A DNA stretch of 64,000 nt from Fragilaria crotonensis. Lineage: Eukaryota > Bacillariophyta > Fragilariophyceae > Fragilariales > Fragilariaceae. The DNA is taken from NCBI GenBank assembly GCA_022925895.1, contig JAKSYS010000101.1, forward strand, positions 1 to 64,000, given 5' to 3'. This document shows, one piece after another, positions 44,171 through 56,200 of the stretch. Position numbers and translations under genes: made by a program. Numbering within the stretch: position 1 is the first letter of the stretch; every line of letters begins with the position of its first letter. The notes under the pieces are model-generated. The model was not told where the DNA came from and searched no databases. It was given only the letters and a program-made list of their open reading frames with translations.

Positions 44171-44242
44171 ACCCGATTAGCTCAGTGGAAGAGCGCCCGA
44201 CTTTTAATCGTGTGGTCGTGGGTTCGATCCCCACATCGGGTG
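44171..44242 (+). tRNA. tRNA-Lys (anticodon UUU)
   Basis: Cloverleaf readable by eye: acceptor ACCCGAT/ATCGGGT, D arm TAGCTCAGTGGAAGAGC, anticodon loop CTTTTAA (anticodon TTT at 44203-44205), T arm GTGGGTTCGATCCCCAC. No intron. A T4 tract a few bases downstream (44247-44250) can end Pol III transcription. Confidence 0.95.
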
Positions 44243-44336
44243 GTAACCTTTTGCTAACGGCTTCAAGTCTATAACCAACCTCATTTGAATCATGTAGACT
44301 TTATATACATTGATGACGTCTTCTTTTGTTGTTCTC

Positions 44337-44408
44337 TCTCTTATAGTGAAGTGGTTATCACCCTTGACTTTGAATCAAGTATCCTCGGTTCGAATCCGGG
44401 TAAGAGAA
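44337..44408 (+). tRNA. tRNA-Gln (anticodon UUG)
   Basis: Acceptor TCTCTTA/TAAGAGA, D arm TAGTGAAGTGGTTATCA, anticodon stem-loop CTTGA-CTTTGAA-TCAAG with anticodon TTG, T arm CTCGGTTCGAATCCGGG. No intron. A T4 tract lies just downstream. It is 94 bases after tRNA-Lys, same strand. Confidence 0.95.
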
Positions 44409-44529
44409 CACGACTTTTACACAAAAGCACCACATCTTTTACACAATTTTTGGCCGAGAATGCATAATTGTTGTCCTGCATTCTGACATTCTGACTGTAT
44501 GTATGCTGATGGCAACTGACATACACTGA

Positions 44530-46160
<1,631 letters not shown>

Positions 46161-46167
46161 AACTAGG

Positions 46168-48153
46168 TTAATGGACTCCATAACCACCTTGGCCAGCTCC
46201 CAAACTGACGCTGGCAGTTTTCGCGTCTTCCGCGGCGACCTCGTCGCCTAGGCATTTCAGAACCTCGCTATACCGCGACCACTCTTCCGGCGAATTTGCT
46301 CTTAGAGCAACGCCGGAACTGCAAATCGACCTTGCTATGCAAAGGCACTCAAGATCGTTCGCTGACATGCATGCGGCATGGCAAGTCCCCACCTCGAACA
46401 GTGGGCGTGCATCAATATCCCAGTAGTTGTCAACCAGACTTTCAGAAAGAAGTAGGACAGCTTTCTTCCATTCCTCAGGACTTACGGGTGTAGCAGGCAT
46501 GGATGTACCCATCCACATGAGGCTTCCTAGTTGCCTTGCCCCTACAATCGCGTTGCTTTCATTTTCAAACCGCAATTCCACAATATTGTGGCAAGCCAAC
46601 GCCGAAGCAACTTTGACGGACTCGGGTAATGAGGAGTAGTTACCTTCGTACTGATCCAACAGCGTCAACCATGTATTCATGAGATTAGTCCATCGATCAT
46701 CACCGCCATCGATGGATCCTTGTAACGTAATTCGCAGCAGAAGGAACGTGGCGTCGGTGAGCATTTGTGGCGTTGGAGGTAACCACGTCAACGTATCGAC
46801 TGATGTCGGCAAGGCGTTGTCGCCGTTTTGACCGTCTTGCGCGGATTCACCAGTGCTGGAACCAAAGATACTCTGAAAGATGGAGGTACCTGGCATGGAC
46901 ATTCGGCTAGTATGAGTTGGCACTCTTTTCTCCGTTGTTATGAGTGGTTTTCGGTAGGCATATCCGGAGTCAAACCAAACCCGAGAGTAGGATTCATCGT
47001 AGACGCGCAAAATCGATCGGGCATTCCGCCCTCCTTCGCGATCCAAAGCGAATCGTGCTCCGTATCCACAGAGACGAGAATCAAAAAAGAGTAATCCAGA
47101 TGATTCAAACTTTTTCACCCCGTCGTATCCATTTAGTGCCGAGACTCCTTCTGCGACTCTCCCGGAAGCATCGTATATCAGCCCAAATGCCCAGCTAGCG
47201 ATACCTCCGCATCCCTCCAAATCAATATGCGGCATACTCTTCTGGAGAAACCCCTCGGCAACATCTGAGCGACCACCAGCCGCCAATCCAACGGCGATAA
47301 GTGAGGCGCCGATGGAATAGCCCGTCATGGTATTTTGTCGGTCTTGCCAGTAGGAATAAACAGTGGTTGCAGCCCGAAGCGCGGCACGTTTGTCTCCCAA
47401 AGTTGCCGCAAGATCAATAGCGAACGATAGAGCGAGTATGTCACCTGGACACATTCGCAAGAGTTCCAGATAAATTTTGAGCGCCTCCTTGCGTTCGTGT
47501 TGCATCAAAAGATCCAACGCCTGAAGGTGGTGGCGTTCCCGCTGTGTCAATTTGGAGTTCTCTTTATGGTCAAGAGCCTTGTTAGCAATATCAACAAGCT
47601 GAATCTTGTCAGCAGTCGATAGCAACAGCTCATCTACACGACGTAGGTAAGTCATATCCGCTTGTACCAATATAGGTCCAACTGCCACCACGGCCATCAT
47701 GGGAGCTGCATCATGTGCCGTGGATTCCAGCAATTCCGACCATGCGATTGCGGCAGCATGTGCTGCCTTAATTTGCAAGCCTTCCTCGTAACCTCCACCA
47801 GTCATGGACTTCCCTTTGGTCAGTACCGTCAAAAGAAAGGCGTCGTAGGTTGCCATTGCGGAAAATTCGTCAGCTCCTCCAGGACCAAGAAATGTGACAT
47901 GTTCGCCAAAAAAATCGTTCGCAGTCACAGACAGATGCGACAACGGGGAAGTCGATAAGAAGCGCCTAGTATTCGCTGAAACAGGGATATGGTCGCTGCG
48001 TCGAACCAATCGCGTAGACGTGAACGATTGGCTTGACGATGAGACGCTGAAGTCGGGTCCACACGGAAGATCCAGACCCGCGACCGCAGCGGTAGCTACT
48101 GATCTCTTTGACAGAAGAAATCTGGTATTATCGAGTGCTGAGCGTCTCATCAT
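46168..48153 (-). CDS. TTC38-like tetratricopeptide protein
   Basis: 661 aa from ATG 48153 (the open frame upstream lacks an ATG). N-terminal 80 residues are Ser/Arg-rich with RRFLSTSPLSHLS, like a mitochondrial presequence. The central region matches TTC38: RERHHLQALDLLMQHERKEA, then CPGDILALSFAIDLAATLGD, followed by the WAFGLIYDASGRVAEGVSAL helical pair. TTC38 family proteins are poorly characterised TPR proteins found from bacteria to animals. The C-terminal third is helical and unassigned. Confidence 0.75.
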   Translation of the reverse strand: MMRRSALDNTRFLLSKRSVATAAVAGLDLPCGPDFSVSSSSQSFTSTRLVRRSDHIPVSANTRRFLSTSPLSHLSVTANDFFGEHVTFLGPGGADEFSAMATYDAFLLTVLTKGKSMTGGGYEEGLQIKAAHAAAIAWSELLESTAHDAAPMMAVVAVGPILVQADMTYLRRVDELLLSTADKIQLVDIANKALDHKENSKLTQRERHHLQALDLLMQHERKEALKIYLELLRMCPGDILALSFAIDLAATLGDKRAALRAATTVYSYWQDRQNTMTGYSIGASLIAVGLAAGGRSDVAEGFLQKSMPHIDLEGCGGIASWAFGLIYDASGRVAEGVSALNGYDGVKKFESSGLLFFDSRLCGYGARFALDREGGRNARSILRVYDESYSRVWFDSGYAYRKPLITTEKRVPTHTSRMSMPGTSIFQSIFGSSTGESAQDGQNGDNALPTSVDTLTWLPPTPQMLTDATFLLLRITLQGSIDGGDDRWTNLMNTWLTLLDQYEGNYSSLPESVKVASALACHNIVELRFENESNAIVGARQLGSLMWMGTSMPATPVSPEEWKKAVLLLSESLVDNYWDIDARPLFEVGTCHAACMSANDLECLCIARSICSSGVALRANSPEEWSRYSEVLKCLGDEVAAEDAKTASVSLGAGQGGYGVH

Positions 48154-48764
48154 ATTTGATGGGAAGACTAGCTGCTTGGGCAACTATGCTAGAGAAGGGT
48201 GCCTGAAAGAAGGTCTTTCGTCTGGATCAAGGATGATTTTTGATGAGACACCAACTCATCACACGCCATCAGTCGCTGTGTGATTGGATACTTGGATTTC
48301 AACCATCAACCATGACAGTACACTTGTTTTCGCATTATGTAACTCGTACACTACTGAGTACTGGCGTGTACTGTCAATCTCTTCGAGCACTTGACACATG
48401 CATACTACCGGTAGCTCTAGCTACGAGGTGCCATAGAGACTAGAGACCATAGAGTTCGTTATGCATGCCATTAGCCATTAGCTGATGCCGCAGCGCACTA
48501 TATCCATGAGGACTCTTTCTAGATGCTAGATGTGCTACATCTTGTAAGATAGAGATTCGTTCAATGTAATGGCACTGATACGACTCCATCGTTCCAACTC
48601 TGGAGCAGTACAACAGTAGATGAGTACTCCGATGACTCTATCGCACAATTGTAGAGTCAGTATCGCTCCCCTAAAAGCATGATCTAATGCTGTAACAGGT
48701 CTAATAAATCTGGATGACGGGATGATCATGGTTGGCGGTCATTCTCGGCATTCCGCACTTCAAG
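48154..48764. other. Intergenic region
   Basis: About 600 bases; 48420-48460 carries short repeats of AGAGACTAGAGACCATAGAG. No gene recognised. Confidence 0.4.
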
Positions 48765-49316
48765 ATGGACGACCCCGGCATTCATTCAATATATGGTGAC
48801 GAAAAATATGCCTTTTGTAATTCAATACACGGTGTCGAAAATTTCAACAAAAGTTCAAAAGGCGGACATACCGATGGCATCACGCAGTCCATCCAAGCAA
48901 GGACGACGATGGATAAGGAGAAGTGCATTCCCAAGTGCGACAGCGAATGCCCCCGCGAGAAGATGGACATTCAAGCCCAAGGAGCAGAGTGCGCAAGCCT
49001 TAATCACGCGCGACACGGCGAACTGCACGACCTTCAGACGGAGCGCTCGGGTGGTGACAAAGTGCGATCTGCGCAACATGAAACCAAGAATGTGCTTGGC
49101 AACCAGGAGCAAACACACGAATCGTCAAGCCCTTGCGATCCACATGGGTACTTTGGAAGCAGAAATGCTCGAGAAAGTCCGTCCGTGCCAGGAGCAACAA
49201 CAACAAGCCAGACCATCATCGGAGGATTCTTAGTTGAAAGCGAATCGGTGAATCCAAGTAAAGCTCGCCAACGCCAGAGGAACGCCACCAAGTTTTTCCA
49301 AGAGTGCACGATGTAA
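48765..49316 (+). CDS. Unassigned open reading frame
   Basis: 183 codons from ATG 48765, hydrophilic, with no domain I recognise. A second, overlapping 146-codon frame (48793..49233) has equally protein-like composition, so it is not clear which, if either, is coding. The region lies just upstream of a J-domain remnant and may be part of the same decaying gene. Confidence 0.2.
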   Translation: MDDPGIHSIYGDEKYAFCNSIHGVENFNKSSKGGHTDGITQSIQARTTMDKEKCIPKCDSECPREKMDIQAQGAECASLNHARHGELHDLQTERSGGDKVRSAQHETKNVLGNQEQTHESSSPCDPHGYFGSRNARESPSVPGATTTSQTIIGGFLVESESVNPSKARQRQRNATKFFQECTM

Positions 49317-49495
49317 TGGGCAATGCAGACTTGGCGCATGTCCGGTGACTTCATATTGAAAATCCATTTTTCAGGGACCCCCATTCTGGAGCAGCAAATT
49401 TATGCCCCAGCCATGCCGCACAGCTCGACCCGGATGCGAATGCCACAAGTGTATGATGGAACGATTGATTCGACGCTCTTCCTGTTCCATGCACG

Positions 49496-49757
49496 ATGAC
49501 TATGATGATCATCGTCTTTGTAACCACACCGACGAGGAGAGTCGTGGTTCGGAAAAATCTTCTTCTGGATGCCGCTAATGTTCTTGGGGTGGCAGTGGAG
49601 TCTTCGCCAGACCAGATTAAGATGACATTTCGAAAGCTTGCTATGAAGTATCATCCAGACAAATTACAGCCACGGCGATGATACTACGAAGGCCGATGCC
49701 GACGAGAAATTCAAGGAAGCTGCAAACGCGTACGCAGTACTGCGAGGATGCACCTAA
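49496..49757 (+). pseudogene. J-domain (DnaJ) remnant
   Basis: Reads NVLGVAVESSPDQIKMTFRK then LAMKYHPDK, a good J-domain helix II with the HPD tripeptide that stimulates Hsp70. Right after HPDK the frame is lost; the expected helix III-IV (DADEKFKEAANAYAVLRG) follows in another frame and ends in a stop at 49755. The start ATG 49496 gives only about 20 residues before the domain. Either a pseudogene or a gene with an assembly error; the protein would be unusually short in both cases. Confidence 0.6.
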
Positions 49758-49822
49758 AACACAGAGCGGTATTTTATAGCGAGAAACAGTCTTTTGGTGC
49801 GAGAGGTGCTTGCGTACTGTGG

Positions 49823-50407
49823 CTATACTTTCGTTGTTGAAATTTGTTGGCTCAATAGGTATTGCCTTACTTCGGGCCTCTCGCATTCAACATCAATTAA
49901 CATGGCGACGAGGAAGTCGTTGCGTGAAAGCCCACCCAGAGTGGGTGTATGGCACTGAACTGTAGTAGTGACCTCCCATCGCATCTCACGTGAACACAGC
50001 TTCCGCTGGAGGCTGATTTCGGGGTAGTGATTGTTCATATCGCCAACTGCGGCTATCTTGGAGATAAACGCTGCGCCTCCCACGAAATCTCTATGCTTGT
50101 ATTCACATACCAACGCCTTCGGTATATCATCACAATCCAGGTCAAGCCGCCAACTTGAATTGAGAGTACGCATCAGATCTCTAGAATCCACAAGACTGAG
50201 AGGCTTACCACCTTGACCAAACGGGTCACATCGTTGTGTTGGACGGCGCGCCAATGGATCAGGAAGTTGCTTCGAGAATAATCGTTTCCTGTTGTTGTTC
50301 GGGATGGTGTGCGGCCGCTCAACACTAGATGTGAGCCGATCGCATCCAGGACCAAATGATCTCACAAGTCTTCGCCCTTCAACCTGAATCCACTTCGCCG
50401 TTCGCAT
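49823..50407 (-). CDS. Pterin-4a-carbinolamine dehydratase-like protein
   Basis: 194 aa from ATG 50407. The first 90 residues are basic, suggesting organelle import. The C-terminal 100 residues match PCD/DCoH: WRLDLDCDDIPKALVCEYKH, then FISKIAAVGDMNNHYPEI and a GGLSRNDFLVAMLID end. PCD dehydrates 4a-hydroxytetrahydropterin. The usual catalytic HHP reads HYP here (second His replaced by Tyr), and the loop between this motif and the following His-containing strand is longer than usual, so activity is uncertain. Confidence 0.75.
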   Translation of the reverse strand: MRTAKWIQVEGRRLVRSFGPGCDRLTSSVERPHTIPNNNRKRLFSKQLPDPLARRPTQRCDPFGQGGKPLSLVDSRDLMRTLNSSWRLDLDCDDIPKALVCEYKHRDFVGGAAFISKIAAVGDMNNHYPEISLQRKLCSREMRWEVTTTVQCHTPTLGGLSRNDFLVAMLIDVECERPEVRQYLLSQQISTTKV

Positions 50408-51668
50408 GGCCGCCTGTTACGCAGAATGCATCTGTTCCCTCTGTTCTCCTCCAAAATGACAGTTCCCGCGCTGGAACGTCGCACATGCCTTCTACAAACT
50501 ACCTGGTACTACAGTACTGCGAAACAACTATTAACTATACAGTAACGATACGGCTACGACAGTAGCACATGCACTGTCATTGGCGGACGTAGTGAAGGAC
50601 GTGAGGACCGGTTGAAGTATGGCGAACGAACGTGTGCTCGGTGGTCGGAAAGAAGAAGTGCATGAGACATGTCGACATGTACCTCAAGAGATCACTCTCT
50701 CAAAACAATCCAATGTACAAGTTTCATTTACTTCAGTTTCTTGTCACGAATGCCTCCATTGGAATCACCACAAGAACATGTGCAAGGTTCAAGGCCTAGT
50801 CACTGTATGGTGTTTGCTTCCCCAACCTGAAGTGCTTGTTCAGCAGATTGGTATCATCTGTATTCCCAGGAACACACATTGTCAAGTCAGATGTTGTAGT
50901 CATCAGATTGGATGAAATTCATATCAACTGATTTTCATTGTTGGAATGTATCCTGCTCCAGTGCAAACACTCATCTCCTTGTTGAAAAAGTTGAAAGCAG
51001 CATAGGCTCATGAAGGTGAGATTTAGTTACATCTTCCTGACAGCTCAGAAATCTCCCCCAATTCTATCCCCATTTAGCTTCAGAAATCTCCCCCAATTAG
51101 CCTTATTGGGTATTTGTGGGACATCCGACATCCCCCAATTTAACCGGCGTGCTCGCGCTTCTTTCGATACCGTAACTCGATGCGACAGTAGAGCTTGGGT
51201 CAGATTGTATTCCAACTTCCAACAGTTTTAGCTTTTAGCTATATCGATGGGAAGATTGTTTTTTACACACATCTTAAAGAATTAACTCTTCCACGCGTCA
51301 CCGTCGCTTTTGCCTATTAGTAAGTAACCATGATAGTATTGTGTCTCATCATCACTTCATTGGAGCCATTTAAGGCATCCCGAGTACTCCACTCTTCTAG
51401 TTTCAATTTTGTAAGGCATCGTACAGACTTGAGCGCTGCTCAGCGCACTCCGTAGTTAAATGATCGGTACTGGAGGAGGCATTGCGATTGTTTCTGTCAC
51501 TCTGAATCGCACAAATTCGAATCTCTATTGGTTGACTGCTTGAGCGAAGCGCGAGTCGTCTGTGGCAATCCAGAGATTCATGAAGCATACATGGATCCTC
51601 GATTTCATTGGAACACGGATAGTACACATCCCTCCTTGTCACAGGTGGTATGCTTGCCGACGAATAGT
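50408..51668. other. Intergenic region, 1.26 kb
   Basis: No gene recognised. 51045-51140 holds three near copies of AGAAATCTCCCCCAATT about 30-50 bases apart. Short open frames at 50619-50915 and 51010-51231 have no family resemblance. Confidence 0.4.
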
Positions 51669-52913
51669 TTACGCCACAGAATGGCGTCTGATCGACAAGA
51701 CGGAAATCGGACCAGCTCTGTCAGGTGTGGGCACCAGTGAATCGTCCGTGGCCGATTTGACATGATTGCTCCGCAAAAGGATGCTTTGAGAGGGCGTCCA
51801 TGAGTCGTTCGACACCGAGTTGGCAACTTTCCTGACAGGCTCACGCAGACTCTTGCCCTGCAAACGCATCTTCGGCACAAAGGTTGGAAGCAGAAAGCAC
51901 AAGCAAAAAATGGATATCACGACTGATCGGGCGCAGAAGTAAGCCGATGGTGAATTCCGAAGCAATACCAATACTGGAATTCCTATTAGCGCCGCCTCAC
52001 CCATTGTAGCCATGGCAATGGCAACGTAGTATGACTCGTTAAACTCCGTCCGGATGTTTCGCGCCAGGTAACTCTGGTAGTTGGCAAACAAAACGGCACT
52101 GAAGTTGATGGCAAAATATAAGGCATAGAAGATTGTTTCCGTCGTCTTGTTCAGACTCAAGCACGTAGCAATGGACTCGCCCATTCGTCCAAATTCGTCG
52201 ACGCTGCTATAACCTAGAGGTCGGCGAGTCCATCGCAACGGATCCAAGATGGACCACGTTGTCAATAAGATAACATTCAATCCCATCAAAATCACGATTG
52301 GGTACAAGACGTCTTGAGCTCTGACGACAATGCGACGATATACGTGAGAGGAATCCATCAGCCGATTCAAACGCCACATTCGACAGAAAAGTGATGAAAA
52401 CGAGGCAACGAAGCCAATTGAGAAGAGCCAAACTGACGCCATGCATGCAATGTCAAGGCCAGGTACAGGCTCCTGTAGTGACATCGGAATAATAGATGAT
52501 GCCATGATGAAGGCGCCGACGCACAGAAGAAAAAGGAACTCAGGCTGTGACATTCGAATGACGCCCACCTTTCGATGTTTGCACGTGAATACGAACAAGA
52601 AGATGGCGGCGAGCATAACCAGTGACATAAAGGCCAATCCGATGCACAAGGACGTGGTAGTAATGAGATTCATGTTCTCAGTCTGTGGAGGCAGTGGGTC
52701 GGGAGCTTGGGCGGTACCGTCTGCAAAAACGAAAGGCTCCACGACAATCATCTCTGGTTTCGCATTCATGCTTCCGATGTCAACAATGATCGAGAGTCGC
52801 TCAGCAAATACAACGTCTGTATTAGTCTCGGATTCTCGAAAAACATTGAAGATCGAGTACTTTTGACCTCCAATACGACTGCCAGTGACAGGGTCAAAGT
52901 GGACCCTTCCCGT

Positions 52914-53251
52914 TGTTGTAAAACCTGATTCTGCCACCGTACGGGGTCCTTAACCGGGTACGTCTTCTTGTGGCGATTCTAACGGAGATATTAGCACTAA
53001 GAAGCGGAAGTCAATCAAACTTGTTCTAGTTGCTGGATTGTTTCGAGAGAATGATCCCTCGAAACAAATTAGTTCTACTTTCCTTCTCAGCCTCACGTTT
53101 ACTTGAACTACCGGTAGCGCTCGACGCACCTTTGACTATGTCTGCCCACGATGGCAACGTAGCTTGCACTACTGTCATAGTTGCATCGTTACTGGTCTGG
53201 TTGCTTGTGTATTCGCTCGTACCGTCGTCCGGCTGTCCAGTACTTCCAACA
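52914..53251 (-). repeat. 3' LTR of the copia element
   Basis: 338 bases, TGTTG...CAACA ends in element orientation. Nearly identical to 58773-59108. The RNase H frame reads on into it. Confidence 0.93.
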
Positions 53252-56200
53252 CGCTCCTCGGCCGGCATAGGTCGCTCGATAGCAAGTGTGTTCATGTGTT
53301 TGTCGCCCATAATCACATCCCGAAACTTCTTGAACAGGGCACCTTGTAGTGGCTTCGTGAAGAAATCACCAACCATCTGCAGGGTGGGGCAATGGCGGAC
53401 CTCGATTCCCTCGCTTTTGATCCTGTCCTTCATCCAAAAATACCTAATGTTAATGTGGCGGGATTTGGGTCCAGCGGACATGCGCCCGTTCTTTTCAAGG
53501 CGGATGGCGCTCTCATTGTCTTGTTCGAACACGTTCTCTTCAATCTTGTAGCCCTGTGCCTCCAGGAAGTTCTTCACCCAGATGGTGTTAGGTAGGTAGT
53601 CGCTTGCGCCGACGAACTCCGCCTCGGTCGAGCTCTTCGTGTTGAGCTTTTGTTTCGAGGATTTGCATAGGATGCCCCCACGACCAAACGACATCGTGCC
53701 ACCAGTGTGGCTCCTCGCTCATGTCCGGGTGTACGGCATATGATGCGTCCACCCACGTGCGGATGCTGCTCATGTCGTCGGCACCAACCGTGTATTCGAG
53801 ATCCATAGTCCCTTTGATGTATTGGAGAACCCTTTTGAGTTTGGACTGATCCTGTTTCGTGCTCTTGGACACGCGTGTACACAAAAGGCAATGGCGAGCA
53901 ATAGGTCCACTCGCGCACGGAGCGATACGTATAACAGCTTCGCCGATACACTGTGGAAAGCCTCACTTTCCTCCCTACTAAGTGGTTCAGAGGTGTCGTC
54001 AACCTCGAAGAGGGTCCTGTTCGCTGGTGTCGATGCGGGTCTTGATATGTCGAGGCCCGATTCCGTGATCGCTTCCTCCAGGTAATCTTTCATCGTGATG
54101 ACTGCGGTGTTCTCATCGGTGTATCGTATGCGCATCCCCAGGAAAGTGTGCTCTCGTCCTCTGGTGACAGTCATCTTATCGAATCGCTTCGAGTTCCAGA
54201 ATGACCCGGGTGACCACATCAGGGTTTACGTGCGAGATCTTCGTATCATCCACGTACCATGCGACAGTGCATTGTTTTCCTTCTATCATGCAATTGGCAA
54301 CGCACGAATCATACGGGTTCAACTCAAAACCCATGTCCTTCAGGTTTCCGATGAATAATTCATACCATAGGAGGGCTGACTTGACGCACCCATAAAGTGC
54401 CTTAATCAGACGCACGTAGAGGACCTCTACGCCGTTCTCCACGGTGACAAAACGCTCGTGGTCGGGGTTCAATTTGCAGAGCATCCTTACTGATGGCCCA
54501 ACGAATTTCATGATGACGAAGTCATCCATGAGTGCCTTGAGATAAGCACCCATGACATCGGCTGTGCCAACGTCTCTGGCCTCATACGCGTCTATGATGA
54601 TGGATAGTAGGAGTGCATCGGTGGACACGGTCGGGGACGCAGTCTGCGACTTGTCGTATAGGTTCCGCTGGGATCACCCGTCGGCGCACGTGCGCCCTTT
54701 GAGTGTTCCATCTCTCTTTTCCTTAAACATGTTTAGGGCTCGTATTGCCGCTCGTTTCTGTTTTCTCGTGAGTTTCGTTGGGTCAAGCGGCTCATAGACG
54801 TCCAGGTTCTCGAGTTGTGAGAATTCGGTCATGAGCGCCACTTCCGCAGCCTTTCCATGTTTGCGCAAGCCGGCTCGTTCGGACATTTGTGTGCAAGTCG
54901 TGGCCATTTGGGCCAGGATAAATTCGAAGACGAACCGTTTCTTGGTCTCCAAGGCGGTTCGCGACGCATGGCGTAGTGCGTGTTGCAGGATTTGCGTCGG
55001 GGGACAGCGTTTCGTGTTGATTCCCGAGTTGGTCTGTGATGCTTGTCGCAGTGCTTGCTGCAGAAGTTGCATAGGTGGATAGTAGGACTTCCGTCGTGGG
55101 GCATGTCCATGGCATCCTTGAAGCCTTGTTGTGCCGGTGCTCTGGTACGCAGGTTGTAGTGCGCCGTTCGGGTTGCCTCGTGTCCGTCCGCTCCTTGCGC
55201 CTCGTGTTCGCGCGCTCCTTGTTGCTCCTGCTGGTCCGCTCCTTGCGCCTGCTGGTCCGCTCCTTGCGTCTGCTGTGTCTGGGCTTCTTCCACGTAGTCG
55301 TCGTTCGTGACGTATCCGTGTTGGTCATCGTCCTCGTCCGGGGGGTCGTCATCCTCGCCGTTGTCGTCAATCGCATCAATGTCGTCGAATGTGTCATCGT
55401 CGCCGTCGTCTAGTATCACGTCGTCATCGGCGCCCGCAGCCGCTCCTTGGGCCGGGTCGTCAGGGAAGGGATCAGGGTCATCATGGGGTGCGCCGAGGGC
55501 ATCGAGTTCGTCGGGCTCGATGGGGTCGTAGTCAGCGGCATCAAAAACGTCGAGGGGGCCAACGTTGGGGGGAGCATAGTCACGGTCGTATTCCGTGTCG
55601 TCGATGGGGTGGTCGGGACGCCACTCAATGACGAGGCCGCGGTCTTGAATCAGGGGCCGTCCCTCGTGCATGGCAAGCGCTTTGACGCGAGCTATAGCAG
55701 TGTCGGGGACAGGGAGGACGGTCCAGTTGTGCCTGGAAATGCGGGAACCAGTGGCCAGGGACATGAAGTAGTAGTCGCCTTGTGCGTTGCCCGTGGGGCA
55801 GAGGGCAATGGCGCCCAGGGAACGGCTGCGTGGAGTGTTGCTGGGGTCGTTGTCCTCAAACACCTGCACGTAGGTTCCGAGTTCTACGCGCATCGCGTTG
55901 TAGTCGGGGGTGGCGGTGCCCGTGACGATGGTGGATGGACTCATGGTGGCAGAGATGCCAGTCGCATGGGGAAACTGATTGAGGCAGCGGACAGAGTCGT
56001 CGACCATGTGCGTGATCATGATTTTGGGCAGGCGTCGGAAGGGGAGGCCGTGTACGCAGCAGCGGAGACGCTCCTTGATTGTACGGATGGATCGTTCGAT
56101 TTCACCGACGTGACTGTCGGTGGTGACGATGTTCATGGCGATGGGACGAACATCGTCGCGGATGCAGTCAAATTCATTGTCGGCGTGGATGTCACATACA

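Noticed and set aside
50619-50915. 98-codon open frame
   Set aside because: Cys/His pairs hint at a zinc finger (CHECLHWNHHKNMC), but spacing fits no known class and flanking frames are closed.
54792-55397. Thr/Arg-rich protein on the - strand
   Set aside because: Alternate-frame reading of a repetitive Gln/Asp-rich linker in the copia element; composition is purely repetitive.
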